From the NCBI GenBank assembly GCA_030758115.1, contig JANREX010000018.1:1-42960 (forward strand): a stretch of 42,960 nt of DNA. The letters run 5' to 3'. Source of the stretch: Paracoccaceae bacterium (lineage in GTDB: Bacteria > Pseudomonadota > Alphaproteobacteria > Rhodobacterales > Rhodobacteraceae). A model generated the notes under the pieces. The model was not told the DNA's origin and did no database searches. It saw only the letters and a program-made list of their open reading frames with translations. Made by a program: the position numbers and the translations under genes. This document shows positions 34,515 through 42,960 of this stretch, piece after piece; position 1 is the first letter of the stretch, and the number at the start of each line of letters is the position of its first letter.

Positions 34515-35327
34515 ATGACACGAAACACGCTCCGCGCCGAATCCGGTGTTCGATATTTAAGCGATGAACAGCGCGCAGATCCTTTGTTTACGAATTCGAT
34601 TGCCCGCGCGATGCAGGTTCTGGCCGCATTCCACCATGCCGACCGCCCCCTCTCGCTGGCCGAGATCGCAACCCGCGCAGGCGTGGATCGCAGCGCCGCG
34701 CAGCGAATCGTCCACACCCTGCGCAGCCTTGGCTACATCAGCCGCGACGACGAGGATCGCGGCTTTCTGCCCGGCATCCGCCTTCTGGATCACACGCTGG
34801 ATTTCCTGCGGCTGAACCCGCTGATCCAGCGCGCCACGCCGGTGCTGCTGGAACTGCGTCGCAACGTGCGCGAACGGGTCGACCTGTCCTTGTTCGACGG
34901 GCAGCGCGTCGTCTATGCCGCCCGGATGCAAAGCAAGCGCGAGACATTCTATGCCACGCTGGTGGGCCATAGCGTGCCGACCTTCTGTTCCTCGGGCGGC
35001 TGGGCGATCATGGCCCGCCTGCCCGAAGCCGAGGCCTGCGAGATCATCGACGGGTCGGACCGCACGCCCTTCACGCCACGCACCCTGACCGACCCCGACG
35101 CCATCATCGCCGAGATCGACCAGACCCGCGCGCGCGGCTACAGCATCGCGGTCGAGCAGATCCTGCTGGGCGAGGTTGCGATCGGTGTCGCCGTGACCGG
35201 ACCGCAGGGCCGCCCGGTGGCCGCGATCCATGTCGCGGGATCGCTGGCCGAATGGACACCCGAGGATTTCAGCACCCGCGTCGCCCCCCTTGCGCTGGAA
35301 GCGGCGCGCGCCATCAGCCAGATCTGA
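34515..35327 (+). CDS. IclR-family transcriptional regulator
   Basis: A 270-residue regulator with an N-terminal winged helix (about residues 27-85: NSIARAMQVLAAFHHADRPL, then LAEIATRAGVDRSAAQRIVH) and a C-terminal IclR effector domain (VPTFCSSGGWAIMARLPEAE; YSIAVEQILLGEVAIGVAV). I chose ATG at 34515; a GTG at 34479 in frame is less likely because no family similarity precedes the ATG. It is divergent from the mlrC-transport-M20 operon and lies 20 bp upstream of the penicillin-acylase-like gene, so it probably controls both in response to the imported compound or a product. Confidence 0.9.
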   Translation: MTRNTLRAESGVRYLSDEQRADPLFTNSIARAMQVLAAFHHADRPLSLAEIATRAGVDRSAAQRIVHTLRSLGYISRDDEDRGFLPGIRLLDHTLDFLRLNPLIQRATPVLLELRRNVRERVDLSLFDGQRVVYAARMQSKRETFYATLVGHSVPTFCSSGGWAIMARLPEAEACEIIDGSDRTPFTPRTLTDPDAIIAEIDQTRARGYSIAVEQILLGEVAIGVAVTGPQGRPVAAIHVAGSLAEWTPEDFSTRVAPLALEAARAISQI

Positions 35328-35347
35328 CCAGAATACCGGAGACCGTC

Positions 35348-37654
35348 ATGACCACATATCACCTGCCCGGCCTTGCCGCTCCCGCCACCCTGCAGATCGA
35401 CCGTTGGGGGCTGACCCATATCCGGGCCGAAGGGCTGCATGACCTGTTCTTTGCCCAAGGCTTCAACGCGGCGCGCGACCGGTTGTGGCAGATCGACCTG
35501 TGGCGCAAGCGGGGCCTTGGCCTGCTGGCGGCGGATTTCGGCCCCGGCTACCTGATGCAGGACCGCGCGGCACGGTTGTTCCTGTACCGCGGCGACATGG
35601 CGCCCGAATGGGCGGCCTATGGCGATGATGCGCAGGCGATCTGCACCGCATTCGCCGCCGGGATCAACTCTTTCGTCGATCTGGTGCTGGACGGCCGGAT
35701 GGCCTTGCCTGCGGAATTCGCGGCGCTTGGCACGCAACCCGCGCATTGGGCGGCCGAGGATGTGGTACGCATCCGTACCCATTGCCTCACGCGCAACGCG
35801 GCCTCCGAACTGGCGCGCGCGCAGGTGCTGGCGCTGGCCGATCCCGACACCGACCTGTTGCGCGTGCCGCTGAACCCGCCCGTTCCGGCGGCGGAATGGG
35901 CGGTGAATGCGGGCGCGGGCCTGCCGCCCCATGCGCTGGCGGCGTTCGAGCTGGCGACCGCGCCAGTGACGTTTTCGCCCGACCGTCTGGCCGCCGGGCT
36001 GGAGGAGGCCGCGCGCTGGTCCCGCGTCGATCCGCGCAAGACCGTGGTGCAGGCGCCAAGCGTGGAAGGGTCGAACAACTGGGTCGTATCGGGCAGTCGC
36101 ACCGCATCGGGTCGCGCGATCATGGCCAGCGATCCGCACCGGGCGCATGCCGCGCCAAGCCTGCGCTACATGGTGCATCTGACAGCCCCCGGCATCGACA
36201 TCATCGGCGCGGGAGAGCCGTCTTCGCCCGGCATCATGGCCGGGCATAACGGGCATGCGGCCTTCAGCCTGACGATCTTCTGCGCCGATCAGGAGGATGT
36301 CATGGTCTATGACACCGATCCCGCAGCACCCGCGCGCTACCGCTATGGGCAGGGCTGGGAGGACATGCAGACCGTGACCGAGGTTTTCGCGGTCCGTGGC
36401 CATCCCGATCAGCGGCTGGACCTTCGCTTTACCCGGCATGGGCCAGTGGTGTGGGAGGAACCGGGACGCGCGCTGGCGCTGCGGACGGTGTTCACGGAAC
36501 CCGGCACCGCGCCCTATATGGCCAGCCTCAAATCCATGCGCGCGACCACATGGGAAGGGTTCAAGGATGCCGTGGACACATGGGGCGCGCCGTCCGTCAA
36601 CCTTGTCTATGCCGATATGGCCGGCGATTTCGGCTGGCAGGCGGCGGGCTATGTGCCACGCCGGACCGGCTGGCGCGGGTTGGTCCCCGTGGCGGGTGAC
36701 GGGCGCTTTGAATGGCAGGGCTTCATGACCGCGCGCAGCCTGCCCCGGCTGGACAATCCCGCGCAGGGCTTTGTGCATTCCGCCAACGAGATGAACCTGC
36801 CCGCCGCCGCGCAGGCCGGCCCCGCCATCGGGCATGAGTGGTTCGAGGATCAGCGCGCCGCGCGCATTGCCGCCGCCCTTGGCGCGCGCGACGATCACGA
36901 TCTGGCATCATCGACCGCATTGCAGACCGATACAGGATCGCCCTTTGCCGCGCGACTGATCGCGCTGCTGCCGCAGGATGCGCCGGGGCGCGACCTGCTG
37001 GCGCTGTGGGACGGGCGGTCCGAGGTCGGATCGGCCCCTGCCCTGCTTTACGAGGTCTGGCTGTCGTCGCACCTGCGCCCCGCGCTTCTGTCGCATGTGG
37101 CGCCCGACCCTGATCTGCGCCGGTTCCTTGTGCCCGGCAATGTGCCGGTGGTGACGGAATTGCTGGAAGGCAAGCATCCGTCGCTGACCGCCCGCGCGGG
37201 GCTGGACGCGCCGGGTGCGCGGGACGCGCTGATGCGCGACACGCTGCAAGCCGCGCTGGCCGATGTGACCGCGCGCTTTGGCGCGGACCCGACGGCGTGG
37301 CGTTGGGGCGATCTGCATCATGGCTGGTTCGACCATGCGCTGACGCCCTTGGGGCAGAGTTTCGATCTGGGGCCATGGCCCAAGGGGGGCGGCAATACCT
37401 CGATCATGCTGGCGCATCACGAGGCCTCGGATTACCGCGTCAGGATCGGGGCCAGCGTGCGGATGGTGATCGACCTGGGCAATTGGGACGCAAGCGTCTG
37501 GATCAATGCGCCAGGCCAGTCGGGCATGCAGGACAGCCCGCACCTTGCCGATCTGGCGCCTCTCTGGGCGGCGGGCGACTATGTCCCGCTGGCCTATTCC
37601 GCCGCGGCGGTGGATGCCGTCACGGTCGAGACGATCACCCTGAAGCCCGCCTGA
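35348..37654 (+). CDS. Penicillin acylase family (S45) N-terminal-nucleophile amidohydrolase
   Basis: A 768-residue S45 enzyme. The N-terminal part (GLTHIRAEGLHDLFFAQGFN then AARDRLWQIDLWRKRGLG) is the alpha-chain pattern; the nucleophile is Ser242 in VEGSNNWVVSG, where autocatalysis would cut the precursor into alpha and beta chains, followed by ASDPHRAHAAPS. Relatives hydrolyse penicillin G, cephalosporin side chains, acyl-homoserine lactones or other amides. Unlike the classic periplasmic members there is no signal peptide before the alpha-chain, so it probably works in the cytoplasm. ATG at 35348 has GGAG upstream and lies 20 bp after iclR. With two M20 enzymes and MlrC in the divergent operon it completes an amide-hydrolysis module. 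Confidence 0.9.
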   Translation: MTTYHLPGLAAPATLQIDRWGLTHIRAEGLHDLFFAQGFNAARDRLWQIDLWRKRGLGLLAADFGPGYLMQDRAARLFLYRGDMAPEWAAYGDDAQAICTAFAAGINSFVDLVLDGRMALPAEFAALGTQPAHWAAEDVVRIRTHCLTRNAASELARAQVLALADPDTDLLRVPLNPPVPAAEWAVNAGAGLPPHALAAFELATAPVTFSPDRLAAGLEEAARWSRVDPRKTVVQAPSVEGSNNWVVSGSRTASGRAIMASDPHRAHAAPSLRYMVHLTAPGIDIIGAGEPSSPGIMAGHNGHAAFSLTIFCADQEDVMVYDTDPAAPARYRYGQGWEDMQTVTEVFAVRGHPDQRLDLRFTRHGPVVWEEPGRALALRTVFTEPGTAPYMASLKSMRATTWEGFKDAVDTWGAPSVNLVYADMAGDFGWQAAGYVPRRTGWRGLVPVAGDGRFEWQGFMTARSLPRLDNPAQGFVHSANEMNLPAAAQAGPAIGHEWFEDQRAARIAAALGARDDHDLASSTALQTDTGSPFAARLIALLPQDAPGRDLLALWDGRSEVGSAPALLYEVWLSSHLRPALLSHVAPDPDLRRFLVPGNVPVVTELLEGKHPSLTARAGLDAPGARDALMRDTLQAALADVTARFGADPTAWRWGDLHHGWFDHALTPLGQSFDLGPWPKGGGNTSIMLAHHEASDYRVRIGASVRMVIDLGNWDASVWINAPGQSGMQDSPHLADLAPLWAAGDYVPLAYSAAAVDAVTVETITLKPA

Positions 37655-37671
37655 TCTGGCCTGAACCGGCC

Positions 37672-38235
37672 CTAGCGGCGCAGGCGCGCCACGATCTGCC
37701 CGGCAAGCTGGTCGATCGCCTGACCCTGCGCGGCGGCAATCGCGGCGGGGCCTTGGGCGGTCAGCGGCACCCGGATGTCGAAGCGTTCCAGAACCTCGCG
37801 GGCGCGGCCATCGAAACTGGCCACGGCATATTGCCCCGCGATCTGGAAGGTCCCGTCGGCCCGCGCCAGCATGGCGTCGATCCGCACATCAAGGCGCCCC
37901 GCCGCGGGTTCCGACAGCGGCCATGGCTCGGCCGCGACCGGTGCCGTTGTCTGCAGATCAAGGCTGCGCGCCAGCGCCGCCGTGACCGCGCGGGCCGAAC
38001 TATCGGCCCATTCCGATCCCTCGACCGGGCGCAGGGCGCCATCGGCATCCTGCTGCAGGATCTGGCTGCCTTCGGCATAGGCGGGCAGCACCACATCACG
38101 CAGCTCGAGGCTGGCAAGGCGCAGGGCGACCGGTTCCGCAACAGGCGCGGGTTCGACCAGATAGCGCGCGGCTGTATCGCCGCAGGCGGCCAGCGCGAGG
38201 GTCAGGGAAATCGCAAGCGGAATGGTTCTTGTCAT
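37672..38235 (-). CDS. pqiC: PqiC-like outer-membrane lipoprotein
   Basis: A 187-residue ABC-type transport auxiliary lipoprotein. The N-terminus MTRTIPLAISLTLALAACGD is a lipoprotein signal with lipobox LAAC and Cys18 as lipidation site; the rest (YLVEPAPVAEPVALRLASLE and a VLERFDIRVPL segment) fits the PqiC/YmbA family. ATG at 38235 follows the PqiB stop by 2 bp. PqiC forms the outer-membrane partner of the PqiB tunnel for lipid transport across the periplasm. Its stop is 17 bp from the stop of the convergent S45 gene. Confidence 0.88.
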   Translation of the reverse strand: MTRTIPLAISLTLALAACGDTAARYLVEPAPVAEPVALRLASLELRDVVLPAYAEGSQILQQDADGALRPVEGSEWADSSARAVTAALARSLDLQTTAPVAAEPWPLSEPAAGRLDVRIDAMLARADGTFQIAGQYAVASFDGRAREVLERFDIRVPLTAQGPAAIAAAQGQAIDQLAGQIVARLRR

Positions 38236-38237
38236 GG

Positions 38238-40346
38238 TCAACGTCCGATCAGAAGGGAATTCGGGTTGCGTTCGATGGCGCGGGCCAGCTGCGTGACCGC
38301 GCGGGCGGTGTCGCGGAATTCACGCATCACCTGCATCGCCTCGGTGTTGAAGTCGGACCTTTCGCCATAGGCAGCGATCAGCCCGTCCGCCTGCGCCACC
38401 AGCCGTTCCAGCCGTTGCGACAGGTCAGGCAGGCTTTCCATTGCCTGCGCCACGGATTCCGCCGCCGACCGGGTCGAGGCCAGCGTGCGGTTCACGTTCT
38501 CGACCGCCTCGCCTTCGCGCAGGGCCGCCAGAACCTGGCTGACCTCGGCCAGCGCACCGGCAAGGGCGGGCGGCAGGTCGCGCATCTCGTCAGACCCGAT
38601 CAGCCTGTCGGCGCTGTCCACAAGGCGGGTGGCGGCAGCGGCCAGTTCCTCGATCTCGACACCGTTGGCGCGGGCGGTCAGAGCGCGCAGTTCCGCAACC
38701 AGTTCGGGCAGATCGGCCGAGGCGGTGGCGGCATTGGCGGCGATGGCATCGGCGCTGTCCAGCACCGTGACCAGCCGGTCGATGGCCCCGCGCAGGCGCA
38801 ATTCCTCGACGATGCCGCGCACCTCGGCCAGACCGCCGCGCAGCTCGCCCGGCAGGGCCTGGGTGTCTTCCCCGCCGACAAGGGCACGGATATCCTCGAT
38901 CAGCGCGAGCGCCGCATCCGGGGCCTGCCGCGTCCCTTCCGAGGAGACGACCGCCTCGATCGAAGCCATGAGCGTGATCGCCTGGTTCATCAACTCCTCG
39001 ACCGGCAGCGCGTTGATCCGCTCCAGCACGCCTTCGGCAGTGGCGGTGAAATCGGGCAGATCCGAGGTGACCGAGGGCAGGACGATCATGCCATCCTCGC
39101 GCTGCTCGACCGTGGCGGGTGCCGCATCGGGCAGTTCGACCAGTTCGATCACCAGCGCCGCCGTGAAGAGGCTCGATGTCGCAAGCTGCGCGCGCAGCCC
39201 TTCGGCCACGGCATTGCGCAGGAATTCGATCGTGCGCTCGGCCCCGGCCTCGGCCGGCAGGCCCAGCGCCTGCGGATCAAGCGCCACTGTGGTGCGCAGC
39301 CGGACCGTCTGGCGGTTGCCCTCTTCGACCAGCACCGCGCCGATGGCCCGCACCTCGCCCACGCGCAGGCCGCGAAACCGCACCGGCGATCCGACGGCAA
39401 GACCATTGACCGACCCCTCGAATTCGATCGCCATCTCGACCGCATTGGCGGCGACCCCGGTGAACAGGCTCTGGCGGGCGGCATCTTCGTCGGGGAAGAG
39501 GTCGAAGACATAGCCGGGGTTCAGCGGCGCACCGCCGGAAAAGATGGTGTCGAAGGCAATGCCGCCCGTCACCAGCGCCGCAAGGTTGCCCACATCCAGC
39601 GAAAGCCCGCCCGTTCCCAGCGATACCGTGAACCCCGAGGTATCCCAGAACCGCGTCGCCGTGGTCAGACGGCGGTCATGCGGCGCCATGATGAAGGCGT
39701 CGAATACCACGCTGTCCCCCGACAGGATCAGGCGCGGCGCCTCGATATGGCCGACCTCGATCCCGTGGAACAGGATCGGCGCCCCTTCCGAGATCCTGTT
39801 GGCATCGCGGGTGCGCAGGGTGATCCGCGTACCCCGCTGGCCTTCACGGATCAGCGGCGCGCTGTCCATGCCGGCAAAGGCGCGGATGTCACTGTCCGGT
39901 GCAGGCGTAAAGGACGCCTCGATATAGACGCCCGACAGCACGGTCGACAGGCCGGTGATGCCACGGGCACTGACCTCGGGCTGCACCACCCAGAACTGCG
40001 CATCCGCAGGCAGGGTATCGGCCAGGTCCCGGTCGATTGCGGCCCTGACCAGCACCCGCGCCAGATCGGGAGTGAAGCGCACATCCTCGACCGTGCCGAT
40101 CACCACGTCGCGGTAGCGGATCGTGGTCTCGCCGGGCCGGACACCCGAGGCGTTCAGGAATGAAATCTCGATCGTCACGCCGCGCGCGGCATAGGTCTGC
40201 CATGCGATGCCAAGCGACACGATCAGCGCCAGGATCGGCACCAGCCAGACCAGCGACAGATTGCGCCAGAATGACCTTTTCGGCGGGTCGATCCGCATCT
40301 GCGCCGGTGTCGGGCCTGACGCGGGAGGGGTGTTGTCGCTACTCAT
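38238..40346 (-). CDS. pqiB: PqiB-like MCE-domain protein
   Basis: A 702-residue protein with one N-terminal membrane span (about residues 30-50, SLVWLVPILALIVSLGIAW) and three MCE/MlaD domains: VTIEISFLNASGVRPGETTI, then GTRITLRTRDANRISEGAPI, then MAIEFEGSVNGLAVGSPVRF. The long C-terminal part is helical and Ala/Leu/Glu-rich, expected to form the coiled-coil needle. E. coli PqiB is about 546 residues, so the C-terminal region is distinctly longer here, which might mean a longer tunnel. The start shares one base with the PqiA stop (TGATG). Confidence 0.9.
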   Translation of the reverse strand: MSSDNTPPASGPTPAQMRIDPPKRSFWRNLSLVWLVPILALIVSLGIAWQTYAARGVTIEISFLNASGVRPGETTIRYRDVVIGTVEDVRFTPDLARVLVRAAIDRDLADTLPADAQFWVVQPEVSARGITGLSTVLSGVYIEASFTPAPDSDIRAFAGMDSAPLIREGQRGTRITLRTRDANRISEGAPILFHGIEVGHIEAPRLILSGDSVVFDAFIMAPHDRRLTTATRFWDTSGFTVSLGTGGLSLDVGNLAALVTGGIAFDTIFSGGAPLNPGYVFDLFPDEDAARQSLFTGVAANAVEMAIEFEGSVNGLAVGSPVRFRGLRVGEVRAIGAVLVEEGNRQTVRLRTTVALDPQALGLPAEAGAERTIEFLRNAVAEGLRAQLATSSLFTAALVIELVELPDAAPATVEQREDGMIVLPSVTSDLPDFTATAEGVLERINALPVEELMNQAITLMASIEAVVSSEGTRQAPDAALALIEDIRALVGGEDTQALPGELRGGLAEVRGIVEELRLRGAIDRLVTVLDSADAIAANAATASADLPELVAELRALTARANGVEIEELAAAATRLVDSADRLIGSDEMRDLPPALAGALAEVSQVLAALREGEAVENVNRTLASTRSAAESVAQAMESLPDLSQRLERLVAQADGLIAAYGERSDFNTEAMQVMREFRDTARAVTQLARAIERNPNSLLIGR

Positions 40347-41008
40347 CAATGCAAGTCCTGTTCTGCGTCCCAGATCAGCCGGGGGTCGAAACTCAGGGCC
40401 GCCAGCATGGTGAAGGCCACCGAGAGAGAGAAACTGACCGCCGCGATTCCGGGGTTGATCGTCGCCGCGAAATCCAGTTGCACCAGTGCGGACAGAATGG
40501 CCACCACGAAGACGTCGATCATCGACCAGCGCCCGATGAACTCCACCACCTCGAACAATCGCTGGCGTCGGTGCAGGTCCTGCCCTTGCCTGAGGCGACC
40601 GCCCAACCGGCTGCCGGGATCGACCACAAGCGCAAGATAACCGATGGCCAGGAATTTCCCGACAGGGATCAGCACGCTGGCGACAAAGACGATCAGCGCC
40701 ACACCGTAGGATCCGTGATGCATCAGTTCCACCGCGCCGCCCATGATCGTGTTTTCCGTGGTCGCGCCGAAACTGGTGGTCAACAGCATCGGGTAGATAT
40801 TGGCCGGCACATAGACAACGATTCCCGCGAACAGCCAGGCCCAGACCTTCTGCAGGCTGCCCGGCATGCGGCTGTGCAGCGCCGCGCCGCAACGGCTGCA
40901 CCGGGGCGTGCCCATGGGATGCACCCGCCCGCAGCTGTGGCACCCCACAAGCCCGGCCTGCCGCGCCGTCAAGACCTGCGCGCCGTCATTTCCCTGCGCG
41001 GATGTCAT
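40346..41008 (-). CDS. pqiA: PqiA-like membrane protein, second half
   Basis: A 220-residue inner-membrane protein corresponding to the second half of E. coli PqiA. It has an N-terminal zinc-ribbon-like pair, GCHSCG and RCSRCG, then membrane segments with VYVPANIYPMLLTTSFGATT and the FEVVEFIGRWSMIDVFVVAI segment typical of PqiA. ATG at 41008 overlaps the stop of the first PqiA gene by 4 bp. Confidence 0.9.
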   Translation of the reverse strand: MTSAQGNDGAQVLTARQAGLVGCHSCGRVHPMGTPRCSRCGAALHSRMPGSLQKVWAWLFAGIVVYVPANIYPMLLTTSFGATTENTIMGGAVELMHHGSYGVALIVFVASVLIPVGKFLAIGYLALVVDPGSRLGGRLRQGQDLHRRQRLFEVVEFIGRWSMIDVFVVAILSALVQLDFAATINPGIAAVSFSLSVAFTMLAALSFDPRLIWDAEQDLH

Positions 41009-41685
41009 GGGCGGCGCCGCTCCTCGAGGGTTTTCCAGACGGTCAGGCGGCACATGTAGGTGTCGTTCAGCACCGTCACCAGGACAAGCGCCGCGAAGGT
41101 CCAGAACGCAGGGCCAATGCCCAGGCGCGCAAGCCCCGCCACCTTGACCAGCGCCACCGCCACACCGACGATGAAGATCTCGGCCATGGCCCAGGGGCGC
41201 AGCGCCTCGGCCAGGCGGAAGGCGGCGACGCCATGCCGCGCCCTGTGCCAGCCCAGCGCCATCGGCGCCAGCGCATAGAGGATGCTGGCCAGCCGCAGCA
41301 CCGGCAGCACGATGATCAGGGCCGCCACCGCGAAGGTCAGCGGCAACAACAGCCCCGAGGAAAAGGCCAGCACCGCATCCAGCAGCGACGACCGGCGCAC
41401 CATCCCTCCGGCGCTGAGTTCGAGAAAGGGAAAGAACACGGCGGCCACCATCAGCACCAGCGCCGTGGCGGCCAGCATCACGATGCGCGTCATGGCACCT
41501 TCGCGCGGCGCCATCAGGATCGTGCCGCAGCGATGGCAGCGCGCCCGCGCGCCCGCAGGCACGGGGCGATCAAGCTGCAAGGCATCGCAGGTCGGGCAGG
41601 CGATCAGCAGCGACGGGTCCAGCCCCCCGGGGCCGACCCGGTCACCGGGCGCTTGCGCTGTGCTTGTCGTTTGGTTCATTTCCAT
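41005..41685 (-). CDS. pqiA: PqiA-like membrane protein, first half
   Basis: A 226-residue inner-membrane protein corresponding to the first half of E. coli PqiA. N-terminal zinc-ribbon-like motifs are ACPTCD and RCHRCG, followed by four hydrophobic segments and LRPWAMAEIFIVGVAVALVK. PqiA is a single chain of about 417 residues in E. coli, so here it is split into two coupled genes, as in many alphaproteobacteria. A second ATG two codons downstream (41679) has better spacing from AGAAG and may be the true start. First gene of the pqiAABC operon. Confidence 0.9.
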   Translation of the reverse strand: MEMNQTTSTAQAPGDRVGPGGLDPSLLIACPTCDALQLDRPVPAGARARCHRCGTILMAPREGAMTRIVMLAATALVLMVAAVFFPFLELSAGGMVRRSSLLDAVLAFSSGLLLPLTFAVAALIIVLPVLRLASILYALAPMALGWHRARHGVAAFRLAEALRPWAMAEIFIVGVAVALVKVAGLARLGIGPAFWTFAALVLVTVLNDTYMCRLTVWKTLEERRRP

Positions 41686-41860
41686 ATCTTCTAGGTCGCG
41701 CGCAGCGGATGCAAGGCGGCACTGACGCGGTTGTGACCTCGGGACCCGTCATGCAACGCGATGCAGCAGGATTGCGCCGCAGAACACGGCAGGCACGATC
41801 GGGGGTTTTCAGCCCGCCCCTTCACGGGCAGACTGCATGCAGTCATCAGACAGGTGCGCC

Positions 41861-42394
41861 ATGCCACTTATCGATCCCGCCCGATCCGCATTGCTGGTCA
41901 TCGACGTGCAGGCCCGCCTGATGCCGGCCATCGACGCATCCACCCTCAGGATCGCCAATACGGTGCGACTGATCCGGGCGGCGCGGATGCTTGGCCTGCC
42001 CCTGCATGTGACGGAACAGAACCCCGCAGGGTTGGGCGCGACCTGCCCCGAGCTGGAGATCACAGCCGGCGAAGCGCTGCCCAAGATGAGCTTTGACAGC
42101 CTGCGCGATCCGGCCATTGCCGCCCGGCTTGCGGGGGATGAGGCCTTGGTGGTCTGCGGCTGCGAGGCGCATGTCTGCGTGCTGCAAACGGTGCTGGCGC
42201 TGCGCGCGGATGGGCGCTGCGTGCATGTGGTGGCCGATGCGACGGGTTCGCGCCATGATGCCAACCGGATCGCAGGGCTGGACCGGATGCGCGCCCACGG
42301 CGCCGATATCGTCACGACCGAGATGGTGATCTTCGAATGGCTTGGCACGGCCGCGCATCCGGCCTTCAAGTCAGTGATGCCGCTGATCAAGTAG
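41861..42394 (+). CDS. Isochorismatase-family cysteine hydrolase
   Basis: A 177-residue alpha/beta hydrolase-like protein of the isochorismatase/nicotinamidase superfamily, closest in form to YcaC-type proteins. The catalytic triad appears as Asp15 (LLVIDVQARL), Lys75 (LPKMSFDS) and Cys106 (CGCEAHVCVLQT). ATG at 41861 follows AGGTG at good spacing; an in-frame ATG 8 codons upstream is less likely. It stands alone between the divergent pqi operon and a secreted protein. The natural substrate of this subgroup is generally unknown; I do not link it to the nicotinate-type cluster. Confidence 0.88.
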   Translation: MPLIDPARSALLVIDVQARLMPAIDASTLRIANTVRLIRAARMLGLPLHVTEQNPAGLGATCPELEITAGEALPKMSFDSLRDPAIAARLAGDEALVVCGCEAHVCVLQTVLALRADGRCVHVVADATGSRHDANRIAGLDRMRAHGADIVTTEMVIFEWLGTAAHPAFKSVMPLIK

Positions 42395-42610
42395 GTCCGG
42401 CCCGGCAGCCCCCGGCAAGGACCGGCGGAAAGCAGCCCATCCCACCGCTTTTCGGCAGGAAACAGCCGGCTTTGCCGCCCAAGCCGCGCAAACACGGCCT
42501 TGTGACGCTACCCGCCTTCCGTTTGTGCCGCGTTATGATCACATCGGAATCGTTCACCCGCGCGCAGGCGTGGGCCGGTGCCCCTGTCGGGCCAGCACAA
42601 AGGCAAGCAC
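42395..42610 (+). other. Gene-free spacer before the last partial gene
   Basis: I see no credible gene in these 216 bp. The first 40 bases are rich in short GGCCGG/CCGGC repeats that could fold as a terminator for the preceding gene, without a T-run. An AAAGG ribosome site stands before the ATG at 42611. No confident promoter was found. Confidence 0.35.
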
Positions 42611-42960
42611 ATGACGCGCAGAGCATTGAAGACCACAACGGCCAGCCTTCTGGCGATATCTCTGATCCAGCCATACCCGGCAATGGCGCAGATACGTGCG
42701 CTTGACACACATTTTGCACAACAAAAATCGGTCATGACCGCAGTTGATCGCATTTATCTTGCGCAAATGACAGAGGAAACCTGCTTTGCCGCCGGTCAGG
42801 TCGATATGGAGCGCTGCGATATCGGCATGCTGCGTGCGGAACTGGAAGTCCTGCTGCAGAACGGCCTTGCCGAGGCTGCGGACCGGCCCGCCGAAGATCC
42901 GGCGACGGCCGCCCTGACGCTGGAAGACCGGATCGGCCTGCTGAGTGCCGCCATCGAGGC
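42611..42960 (+). CDS. Secreted protein of unknown function, 3' end outside window
   Basis: The first 116 residues of an exported protein. The signal peptide is MTRRALKTTTASLLAISLIQ with cleavage probably after AMA (residues 24-26). The mature part is acidic and helical with two cysteines, Cys58 and Cys69 (EETCFAAGQVDMERCDIG), that could form a disulfide, then a Leu/Ala/Glu-rich helix (LRAELEVLLQNGLAEAADRP). The frame is open to the right edge. The signal style resembles exported OmpA-type and related proteins of Rhodobacterales, but I do not recognise the family. Confidence 0.75.
   Translation, partial: MTRRALKTTTASLLAISLIQPYPAMAQIRALDTHFAQQKSVMTAVDRIYLAQMTEETCFAAGQVDMERCDIGMLRAELEVLLQNGLAEAADRPAEDPATAALTLEDRIGLLSAAIE

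Noticed and set aside
41861-42394. Nicotinamidase feeding the nicotinate-type pathway
   Set aside because: The Asp-Lys-Cys triad fits the whole isochorismatase superfamily, I saw no clear nicotinamidase zinc site, and the gene is over 20 kb away without the shared operator.

Overview
The window is a dense, GC-rich stretch of a bacterial chromosome or large replicon. Gene families, the prevalence of overlapping stop/start codons, Liv/Dpp-type ABC transporters and two Rieske demethylase systems suggest an alphaproteobacterium, most likely Rhodobacterales. This is inference from gene content; there is no rRNA or other phylogenetic marker. I saw no tRNA, rRNA, CRISPR array, integrase or insertion sequence.

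Layout. (1) 1-3587 (+): the end of a TctA-type carboxylate permease, a cytoplasmic-type sulfatase and its own formylglycine-generating enzyme, in a block visibly richer in A/T than the rest. (2) 3801-9559 (-): a Liv-type ABC transporter with a fused LivH-LivM permease, headed by a VanA-like Rieske oxygenase. (3) 9813-10241 (+): a MarR-family regulator. (4) 10315-17434 (-): a tightly overlapping six-gene operon: FAD subunit and fused 2Fe-2S/molybdopterin subunit of a xanthine-dehydrogenase-family hydroxylase, a 6-hydroxynicotinate reductase homologue, a UPF0280 (ApbE-like) protein and two tandem PF06684 paralogues. (5) 17537-18346 (-) and 18493-19692 (+): a divergent pair, ferredoxin-NADP reductase and an enamidase homologue. 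(6) 19952-24395 (+): a DgcA/StcD-type flavin demethylase with GbcA/GbcB-type Rieske N-demethylase, then a convergent TetR regulator. (7) 25148-34346 (-) and 34515-37654 (+): an amide/peptide module of MlrC-type metallopeptidase, dipeptide-type ABC transporter, two M20 hydrolases, and a divergent IclR regulator with a penicillin-acylase-family (S45) hydrolase. (8) 37672-41685 (-): a pqiAABC membrane-lipid transport operon. (9) 41861-42960 (+): an isochorismatase-fold hydrolase and the start of a secreted protein.

The central finding is regions 2-5. The enzymes match, in order of action, the reductive nicotinate route known from Eubacterium barkeri: molybdenum hydroxylation to 6-hydroxynicotinate, ring reduction by the covalently flavinylated Hnr, and hydrolysis of the enamide by enamidase to 2-formylglutarate and ammonia. 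Four near-identical 18-bp inverted repeats (consensus TTGTTAG-N5-AAACAA) lie only in the promoter regions of these operons and of the MarR gene, so the genes probably form one MarR-controlled regulon. Because a Rieske demethylase-type oxygenase and an ABC importer belong to the same regulon, I propose that the imported substrate is an N-methylated (or otherwise alkylated) pyridine carboxylate such as trigonelline or homarine, demethylated before ring attack. The ApbE-like protein beside Hnr is a good candidate for the transferase that flavinylates it. Substrate identity and the roles of the PF06684 pair remain unproven.
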